From: Chloroflexota bacterium | Lineage (GTDB): Bacteria; Chloroflexota; Anaerolineae; Anaerolineales; Anaerolineaceae | Reading direction: 5' to 3' | DNA: 9,535 nt | Assembly: GCA_021796375.1 (NCBI GenBank) | Contig: JAJYJF010000034.1 | Span: forward strand, 1,543-11,077 | In this document: positions 1-5,089 of the stretch, piece after piece | Numbering within the stretch: the first letter of the stretch is position 1 | How the letters are laid out: each line of letters opens with the position of its first letter | Notes under the pieces: generated by a model | Databases searched by the model: none | Seen by the model: only the letters and a program-made list of their open reading frames with translations | Told to the model about the DNA's origin: nothing | Made by a program: the position numbers and the translations under genes

Positions 1-921
1 GGCGCTTTCGAGCGTCCCTTCCGGGAGCTGCACGCGGGCCGCCAGGGTCTGCGCGCCGCCGGAGCGGGCGTGCGTGGTATAGCGCAGGGTGTAGCGGCCG
101 CGCAGCGGGTCGAACCAGTCGTCCAGCTTGGGCAGCGGCTCCGACCCCGAGAAGGCGAAGAACTGGCCGCCGGTTTTCTGAGCAGCCTGTTCGAGGGCCT
201 GCGCGCCGGCCGAGTGGAAAGCCACGGTGGGCGAAACCGACCAGATGAACAGGCGCGCGCCGGATTTCTGAGCCTGGTCCACCAGGGCGGGCAGCCCGGC
301 GGCCAGCTGGCCCTCCGGCGGGGAGGTGATCCAGAGGATGGCCCGGGTGATCTGTGGGCTGGAAGGATCCGGCGCCTGGTTGAGAGCCTGGGCGAGGCTG
401 TCCAGCGCCGGGCGGGCATTCTGAGGGTCGACTTTCAACCCCTGGAAGGCCTGCAGCCAATCGGAGCGGTAAGCCAGCCCGGTGGCGGGCGCGCTGCCGT
501 TCGCGTACAGGTTGTAGCGGTCCGGCTGGCCGGTGGACTGCTCGCCGGCCCACGTCGCCAGGCTGTCGGCGATCATCTTGAAGCGCGTCCGCCCGTCCGG
601 CGCAGCCACCGCCATCGACGGGGTGGGGTTGATCGCCACGCTGATCTCCAGCGGCGTGGAGGTCTCTTGCAGGTCGTCGACCGCCACCGGCTGGCCGTCT
701 TCGATCAGGGTGACCTGGTCCTTGCGCAAACCGGAGACGAAGCGGCCGGCCTGGTCGCGCACGTCCAGGCCGGTAGTGATGACAGGGAACTGCTGGATTT
801 CAGGCGGGGAGAGATGCACCCGGTCGGACGCCTGAGCGGAGACGGGCGCGCTGAGCAGCAGGGCGCCCAGACCTGCCAGCGCGAGGAGAAGCGGGTATTT
901 GCGCGGGTGAGTTTCCCTCAA
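1..921 (-). CDS. Secreted vWA-like (VWFA-related) protein, C-terminus cut by window edge
   Basis: This reading frame stays open from a TTG at 919-921 to the left edge (307 codons), so the C-terminus is missing. The N-terminus is basic (Arg2, Arg7, Lys8), followed by a hydrophobic stretch (about residues 11-26) and an Ala-x-Ala type cleavage site near residues 27-31, so it is predicted to be exported. Residues 45-87 contain a pattern (GLDVRDQAGRFVSGL, then IEDGQPV) typical of the stretch before the vWA fold in 'VWFA-related' proteins. The vWA-like domain begins near residue 90. The metal-site motif, normally DxSxS, reads NPTPS (98-102), so metal binding may be lost. A later segment (RAILWITSPPEG) fits a core beta strand of the fold. 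TTG was chosen because no ATG or GTG lies upstream in frame before the preceding gene's C-terminal region, and the signal peptide follows directly. There is no Shine-Dalgarno; the start lies 8 bases past the preceding stop, suggesting translational coupling. Molecular function is unknown, probably protein-protein binding outside the membrane. Confidence 0.8.
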   Translation of the reverse strand, partial: MRETHPRKYPLLLALAGLGALLLSAPVSAQASDRVHLSPPEIQQFPVITTGLDVRDQAGRFVSGLRKDQVTLIEDGQPVAVDDLQETSTPLEISVAINPTPSMAVAAPDGRTRFKMIADSLATWAGEQSTGQPDRYNLYANGSAPATGLAYRSDWLQAFQGLKVDPQNARPALDSLAQALNQAPDPSSPQITRAILWITSPPEGQLAAGLPALVDQAQKSGARLFIWSVSPTVAFHSAGAQALEQAAQKTGGQFFAFSGSEPLPKLDDWFDPLRGRYTLRYTTHARSGGAQTLAARVQLPEGTLESA

Positions 922-929
922 GTTGAGTT

Positions 930-1880
930 TCAGCCCTGCGGGCTGGCGGGCTCGACGGGCGGGATGACCTCCACGGATGGGGTGCCCGCCAGGCCGGTCA
1001 GCCGGCGGAAGGTGAGCGTCCAGGCGGCGGCGATATACGAGCGCAGGATGCCGGTGGCTGCCAGCAGGATCGGCAGGTAAATTATGAAGAGCACGACGGC
1101 AATCCCGATGCCGATCAGGGTGGCGCTGCGCACGCCGCTGAGCACGCCCAGCACCGGCGGCACCACGATCAGCGCCATCGGGATGCCAATGATCAGGCTG
1201 GCGATCCCGCCGCCGAACAGCAGGATCAGGCCCATGACGATGAACGTGCCGATATTCCGGCGGACTACCCGCCAGCCGAGCCTCAGCCCATCCAGGATGC
1301 CCGCGTTCTCCGAGATGATGGCGATCACGCTCTGCTCGAGGACGATGTTCACCAGCCAGGCGAGAACCGCCATCACCGGGATGAGGATGCACGCGAGCGG
1401 CACCAGGCACAGGAGCGCGAAGGCCTTCAGCGTGAGCCCGGCGACCACCGCCCCGATCACGAAGACGATGATGATCGCCGCCAGCGCCAGGCCGACCACG
1501 AGATCGAGCAGGAACACGCGCCAGAAGAAGCGGAAGCTGCTGCTGAACAGCGGGCCGAAGGATAATCCCTGCGCCCCCTCGTCGGCCTGGATCACCCCCT
1601 GCACCAGCCCGATCTGCCCGATGGTTTTCAGCAGGATCCCGATGAGGAAGATCACCAAAAGAGCCGCGACGAGCAGGACCCATACCCAGATCGGGACGCG
1701 CTGGAACAGGCCCAGCAGCCGGTCCGGCGCGCCCGGGCTGTTGATGTTGAAGCTCTGCTCCATCCTGAAGTTCGACGAACCACCCGTGCTGCTGCACCCG
1801 GCCAGGATTCCGAAGATCCACAGGATCTTGAATCTCCAGATAATCCGCCAGGCGCCTGTCAAGACCTCCCCGTAGTCCAT
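930..1880 (-). CDS. Polytopic integral membrane protein of unknown function
   Basis: 316 residues, strongly hydrophobic, with about six membrane segments: a short one near 19-29, then roughly 62-88, 117-150, 152-180, 208-240 and 253-285. The layout resembles the loosely defined bacterial families annotated as 'glycerophosphoryl diester phosphodiesterase membrane domain' or DUF975-like proteins, but I cannot assign it to a named family. The first segment ends LAGCSSTGG (Cys29), which looks like a lipobox although the hydrophobic stretch before it is very short. The C-terminus is a short Pro/Glu-rich tail (VEVIPPVEPASPQG), probably cytoplasmic. The ATG is preceded by AAGGA (minus strand, at 1888-1892) with a 7-base spacer, a good ribosome binding site. 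The downstream vWA-protein gene starts 8 bases after this stop, so the two are almost certainly co-transcribed and may act together. It lies 84 bases after guaA with no clear terminator between. Confidence 0.8.
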   Translation of the reverse strand: MDYGEVLTGAWRIIWRFKILWIFGILAGCSSTGGSSNFRMEQSFNINSPGAPDRLLGLFQRVPIWVWVLLVAALLVIFLIGILLKTIGQIGLVQGVIQADEGAQGLSFGPLFSSSFRFFWRVFLLDLVVGLALAAIIIVFVIGAVVAGLTLKAFALLCLVPLACILIPVMAVLAWLVNIVLEQSVIAIISENAGILDGLRLGWRVVRRNIGTFIVMGLILLFGGGIASLIIGIPMALIVVPPVLGVLSGVRSATLIGIGIAVVLFIIYLPILLAATGILRSYIAAAWTLTFRRLTGLAGTPSVEVIPPVEPASPQG

Positions 1881-1895
1881 CGCCGCATCCTTTCC

Positions 1896-1928
1896 CCAGA
1901 GCTCATGGTCTGGGCCGTCTCACTCTGG
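1896..1928 (-). repeat. Imperfect hairpin in the guaA to membrane-protein gap
   Basis: In the minus-strand transcript CCAGAG pairs with CTCTGG (forward arms 1896-1901 and 1923-1928) around a 21-base loop, just upstream of the AAGGA ribosome binding site at 1888-1892. No T-tract follows, so it is not a typical intrinsic terminator. Functional significance is uncertain. Confidence 0.25.
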
Positions 1929-1964
1929 AAGTCTTCCGGCGGGTACACGTCCCGCGGGGCTGCT

Positions 1965-3536
1965 CTATTCCCATTCGATCGTCGAGGGTGGCTTGCTGGT
2001 AATATCATACACTACCCGGTTGATTCCGTCTACTTCGTTGACGATCCGGTTCGAGATATGCGCGAGCAGGTCGTACGGCAGGCGGGCCCAATCGGCGGTC
2101 ATGAAGTCTTCCGTGGTGATCGAGCGCAGCGCGGCGGTTTCCTGGTAGGTGCGCTGGTCGCCCATCACCCCCACCGAGCGCACCGGAAGGAGCACCACGA
2201 ACGACTGGGCGGTGCCGACCAGCTCGCCGGTCTGGTCCCCTCCGGCCGGGCGGACGCGCAGCAGCCCGGCGCGCTCCAGCTCCTGGGTGAAGATCGCATC
2301 CGCGGCGCGCAGGTGCTCCAGCCGCTCGCGGGTGACCTCGCCCAGGCAGCGCACGGCCAGCCCGGGGCCCGGGAAGGGCTGCCGCCAGACCAGCTCGGGG
2401 GGCAGCCCCAGGCGCTCGCCGACCGCGCGGACCTCGTCTTTGAACAGGTAGCGCAGCGGCTCCACCAGCTCGAACGCCATATCCTGCGGGAGCCCGCCCA
2501 CGTTGTGGTGGGTCTTGATCCGCCGCGCCTGGCGCCGCTCGGGTGCGGAGGATTCCACCACGTCCGGGTAGATCGTCCCCTGGACGAGGAAGCGCGGCTG
2601 GCCGATCCCGCGGGCCTGCTCTTCGAAGGTGCGGATGAAGAGCTCCCCGATCACCCGGCGCTTTTCCTCCGGGTCGGTGACCCCGGCCAGGGCCCGCAGA
2701 AACTTCTCCGAGGCGTCCACTCCGTGCAGGTTGGGCCCCAGCGTGCGGCGGAACGCCTGCTCCACCTGGGCGACTTCGCCCTGGCGCAGCAGGCCGGTGT
2801 CGACGAACACGGCGGAGAGCTGCCCGCCGACCGCCTGGGCCGCGAGCGCGGTGGCCACGCTCGAATCGACCCCGCCCGAGACGGCTGAAAGCAGCGCCTC
2901 TTCCCCCACCTGGGCGCGGATGCGCGCGGTCGCCTGGGAGATCATCGACGCCGGGGTCCAATCCGGGCGGGCCGCGCAGATCTCCAGGACGAAGCGGCGC
3001 AGGATCTCGGTCCCGCCGGGGGTGTGGCGCACCTCCGGGTGGAACTGCAGGCCGAACCGGCGCTCGGCCAGGTTCCCCATCGCGGCGATCGGGCTGTTCG
3101 AGCTGGCGGCCAGGGGGATGAAGCCGGGAGGCGGGGTTTCGATCCGGTCGCCGTGCGACATCCACACCGGCTGGCTGCCGGCCGGGAGGAGCGGGTTCTC
3201 GCGCAGCGTTTCGACGACCGCCGGACCGTACTCGCGCTCCGCCGCGGCGCCGACCCTCCCGCCCAGCGCGTGGGTGAGGGCCTGCATGCCGTAGCAGATC
3301 CCCAGCACCGGCAGGCCGCTCTCGAGGACGTAGCCGGGCAGGGTGGGGGCGCCCGGCTCGTAAACCGAAGCCGGCCCGCCGGAGAGGATAAACCCTTTCG
3401 GCTGGAGCGCCAGGACCGTTTCGGTGGGGGTATCCCAGGGGAAGAGTTCGGAGTAAACCTGGCACTCGCGCACCCGCCGCGCGATCAGCTGGGTGTACTG
3501 CGAGCCAAAATCGAGGATGGCGATTGAGTCTGGCAT
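1965..3536 (-). CDS. guaA: GMP synthase (glutamine-hydrolysing)
   Basis: Cytoplasmic enzyme converting XMP, ATP and glutamine to GMP in purine synthesis. At 523 residues it is full length. The N-terminal class I glutamine amidotransferase domain (about 1-190) carries the nucleophile Cys81 in GICYGMQ and the His166/Glu168 pair in QFHPEV. The ATP-pyrophosphatase domain follows, with the P-loop SGGVDSS at 220-226, and the C-terminal dimerisation domain ends in KPPSTIEWE, the usual GuaA terminus. The conserved [16 protein letters not shown] segment is present. All catalytic residues are intact, so it should be active. The ATG at 3534-3536 starts [15 protein letters not shown], which fits the family start. 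No Shine-Dalgarno is visible upstream (bases read AAATTCCTT). It lies 32 bases downstream of xpt on the same strand, and the two enzymes act consecutively on XMP, so a purine-salvage operon is the natural reading. Confidence 0.98.
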   Translation of the reverse strand: MPDSIAILDFGSQYTQLIARRVRECQVYSELFPWDTPTETVLALQPKGFILSGGPASVYEPGAPTLPGYVLESGLPVLGICYGMQALTHALGGRVGAAAEREYGPAVVETLRENPLLPAGSQPVWMSHGDRIETPPPGFIPLAASSNSPIAAMGNLAERRFGLQFHPEVRHTPGGTEILRRFVLEICAARPDWTPASMISQATARIRAQVGEEALLSAVSGGVDSSVATALAAQAVGGQLSAVFVDTGLLRQGEVAQVEQAFRRTLGPNLHGVDASEKFLRALAGVTDPEEKRRVIGELFIRTFEEQARGIGQPRFLVQGTIYPDVVESSAPERRQARRIKTHHNVGGLPQDMAFELVEPLRYLFKDEVRAVGERLGLPPELVWRQPFPGPGLAVRCLGEVTRERLEHLRAADAIFTQELERAGLLRVRPAGGDQTGELVGTAQSFVVLLPVRSVGVMGDQRTYQETAALRSITTEDFMTADWARLPYDLLAHISNRIVNEVDGINRVVYDITSKPPSTIEWE

Positions 3537-3568
3537 AAGGAATTTGAAAAAGATTTTACCGCGTTAAA
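3537..3568 (-). promoter_or_regulatory. AT-rich xpt-guaA spacer, possible internal guaA promoter
   Basis: This 32-base gap is strikingly AT-rich in a GC-rich window. Read on the minus strand it contains TAAAAT (forward 3553-3558), one mismatch from the -10 consensus, ending 17 bases before the guaA ATG. A transcript from it would carry a leader of only about 10-12 bases, which fits the lack of a Shine-Dalgarno. No good -35 is visible at 16-18 bases (a TTGAGT lies 21 bases upstream), so the promoter is tentative. Confidence 0.3.
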
Positions 3569-4141
3569 TTATTTTAAAAACTCAATTTTCCCATCGTCCA
3601 TCGTGGTGATGCAGACGAGCGATTCGATGGGGATGCCGAGCGGGGTGAGGAGCTCTCGCCCGCCCTCAAAGATCTTCTCGATCAACGTGCCGATGCCGAT
3701 CACGCGCGCCCCGGCCGCCTCCGCCAGGCGGACCAGCCCGGCGATGGTCGCCCCGGATGCCAGGAAGTCGTCGATGATGAGCACCCGCTCGCCGCCCGCC
3801 AGGTATTCGGGGGAGACGATGAGCTCCACCATGCGGCCCTTGGTATGCGACGGCGCCAGGGTCAGGTAGACCTCGTCCGGCATGGTGATGGGCTTGGTCT
3901 TGCGGGCGTACACCACGGGCAGGTTCATATAAAGACCTGTCATCAAGGCCGGCGCGATGCCGGAGATCTCGGCGGTCAGAATCTTGGTGGCGTTAATGCT
4001 GGCAAAGCGGGCGGCGAACTCGCGCCCGCAGCTGTCCATCAGCACCGGGTCAACCTGATGGTTGATGAATGAATCCACTTTCAGAATGCCGTGGCCGAGG
4101 TTCTTGCCGTACTTCTGGATCCGCTCTTTGAGGATCTGCAT
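3569..4141 (-). CDS. xpt: Xanthine phosphoribosyltransferase
   Basis: Cytoplasmic purine-salvage enzyme that joins xanthine and PRPP to give XMP, which the adjacent guaA product converts to GMP. The 190-residue length matches the bacterial Xpt family (about 190-194). The type I phosphoribosyltransferase PRPP-binding motif is at residues 120-132 (VLIIDDFLASGAT, acidic pair Asp124-Asp125). The N-terminal stretch with LKVDSFINHQVDP, and VVYARKTKP at 77-85, are also typical of Xpt rather than adenine phosphoribosyltransferase. The start ATG (4139-4141) has a good ribosome binding site, GGAG with a 7-base spacer (TGGAGAAAAGATATG). It is the first gene of the leftward unit and is divergent from maf. 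Many Firmicute xpt genes follow a purine riboswitch; I see none here. An adenine phosphoribosyltransferase assignment is less likely given the neighbour and the motifs. Confidence 0.95.
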   Translation of the reverse strand: MQILKERIQKYGKNLGHGILKVDSFINHQVDPVLMDSCGREFAARFASINATKILTAEISGIAPALMTGLYMNLPVVYARKTKPITMPDEVYLTLAPSHTKGRMVELIVSPEYLAGGERVLIIDDFLASGATIAGLVRLAEAAGARVIGIGTLIEKIFEGGRELLTPLGIPIESLVCITTMDDGKIEFLK

Positions 4142-4159
4142 ATCTTTTCTCCAGGGTGG

Positions 4160-4190
4160 GTTGTATAAACAGCAATTTTAACCCCAAAGA
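4160..4190 (-). promoter_or_regulatory. Candidate promoter of the xpt-guaA unit
   Basis: The minus strand here is AT-rich and contains TTAAAATTGCTGTTTATACA. TATACA (forward 4162-4167) is a possible -10 element. A -35 match at the right distance is poor (TTTGGG or TTGGGG, 14-15 bases away). The location, just before the ribosome binding site and opposite the maf promoter, supports a promoter, but the exact boxes are uncertain. Confidence 0.3.
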
Positions 4191-4194
4191 GGCC

Positions 4195-4255
4195 AACCGG
4201 TAGCGGAAAACCGGGGGAAAGCGGCGAGACCCCGCCGGTTCTTGTGCGGCCGGTT
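4195..4255. repeat. Four AACCGG/CCGGTT hexamers in mirrored pairs
   Basis: AACCGG occurs on the plus strand at 4195-4200 and 4209-4214, and its complement CCGGTT at 4235-4240 and 4250-4255. The pairs are spaced 14 and 15 bases start to start and face each other, inside the divergent xpt/maf control region. This could be a binding array for a regulator. CCGG is common in GC-rich DNA, so chance is a real alternative. Confidence 0.35.
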
Positions 4256-4308
4256 GCGGCAGGCCGCCGGGCGAGCGCGCTCTCCCCGTGCGAGTCGGAT
4301 CTCGTTCG

Positions 4309-4317
4309 TGGTATGAT
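4309..4317 (+). promoter_or_regulatory. Extended -10 promoter for maf-PBP-rsgA
   Basis: TGGTATGAT is an extended -10 element (TGn followed by TATGAT, one mismatch to TATAAT). The -35 region 17 bases upstream is poor, as often seen for extended -10 promoters. Transcription would begin near 4324 and leave a leader of about 54 bases before the maf ATG at 4378. Confidence 0.5.
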
Positions 4318-4377
4318 AAGCCCATCAAGAAATCAGACCTTTTTCAGGACCATTCCGCCGCACGAGGGCCCGGGCAG

Positions 4378-5043
4378 ATGATCCTCCTAGCCTCTACGTC
4401 TCCCCGCCGCCGCGAAATCCTGGCCCAGGGAGGCTGGCCGTTCACCATCCTCCCGGCCGATATCGACGAGCGTCCCCTGGCGGGGGAAGACCCCCGGGCC
4501 TACGTCCTCCGCCTGGCGGCGGAGAAAGCACAGGCAGCCGCGGGCAGGCTGCCGCCCGGCTCCCCGCAGGCCGCCGTGATCGCCTCCGATACAACCGTTG
4601 CCGACGGCAGCCTGATCCTCGGGAAGCCGGCCGACGCCGCCGAAGCCTTCGCGATGCTCGCCCGGCTGCGCGGCCGGATGCACCAGGTCTTCACCGGGGT
4701 CGCCGTGATCCGCCTGCGGGATGCCGGCCTGCGGGTGGACGCCTGCGCCACCGGCGTCACCATGCGGGCCTACCGCGACGATGAGATCCGGGCTTATATC
4801 GAAACCGGCGATCCTTTCGACAAAGCCGGCGCGTACGCCGTGCAGCACGCGGGCTTTCATCCGGTGGAAGCCATCCGCGGCTGCTACCCGAGCGTGATGG
4901 GCCTGCCGCTGTGCCTGGTGACCCGCCTGCTGGCCGAGCTCGGGATCCCGCGGCCCAACGATGTGACCGCCACCTGCCTGGTGGATGAAACCCGGCCCTG
5001 CCGGGTCTACGAGCAGGCTGCCCGCGCCGGTCAGGGTGGGTAA
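4378..5043 (+). CDS. maf: Maf family nucleoside triphosphate pyrophosphatase
   Basis: Maf proteins hydrolyse non-canonical or modified nucleoside triphosphates (often dTTP/UTP, or m7GTP in a subfamily) to monophosphates, and were first linked to septum formation. The 221-residue protein begins MILLASTSPRRREIL, the canonical family start; this motif fixes ATG 4378 rather than a longer in-frame opening at 4288. Other conserved parts are the EDP..YVLRLAAEKA segment (37-51), the catalytic-loop SDTTV with Asp71 followed by ILGKP (80-84), FDKAGAYAVQ (147-156) and MGLPL near residue 180. The C-terminal tail beyond the MGLPL helix is about 30 residues longer than in E. coli-type Maf proteins and carries two Cys. 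The ribosome binding site is weak (GAGG about 10 bases upstream). It is the first gene of a rightward unit with the penicillin-binding protein 46 bases downstream. Substrate class cannot be decided here. Confidence 0.93.
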   Translation: MILLASTSPRRREILAQGGWPFTILPADIDERPLAGEDPRAYVLRLAAEKAQAAAGRLPPGSPQAAVIASDTTVADGSLILGKPADAAEAFAMLARLRGRMHQVFTGVAVIRLRDAGLRVDACATGVTMRAYRDDEIRAYIETGDPFDKAGAYAVQHAGFHPVEAIRGCYPSVMGLPLCLVTRLLAELGIPRPNDVTATCLVDETRPCRVYEQAARAGQGG

Positions 5044-5057
5044 AAACCATGCGATAC

Positions 5058-5074
5058 CGCCGGGACCCCCGGCG
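5058..5074 (+). repeat. Stable 7-bp GC hairpin before the PBP ribosome binding site
   Basis: CGCCGGG (5058-5064) pairs perfectly with CCCGGCG (5068-5074) around a 3-base ACC loop. It sits between the maf stop (5041-5043) and the AAGGA ribosome binding site (5077-5081). There is no T-tract, so it is unlikely to terminate transcription. It may affect mRNA stability or ribosome access. Confidence 0.5.
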
Positions 5075-5089
5075 CCAAGGAACCCAGCA

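Noticed and set aside
70..1080. 336-residue open frame on the plus strand at the left end
   Set aside because: Opposite strand encodes an exported vWA-like protein and the end of a membrane protein with clear domain features; this frame is Arg/Gly-rich without motifs.
4288..4377. 30-codon N-terminal extension of maf
   Set aside because: Maf proteins begin at the LASxSPRR motif, which sits directly after ATG 4378; the extension also overlaps the promoter region.
4142..4377. Purine riboswitch upstream of xpt
   Set aside because: No aptamer core sequences or paired loops of the purine class are visible by eye in the minus-strand leader.
4985..5089. 35-codon N-terminal extension of the PBP overlapping maf
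   Set aside because: It would bury the lipoprotein signal peptide, and ATG 5090 has a good AAGGA site.
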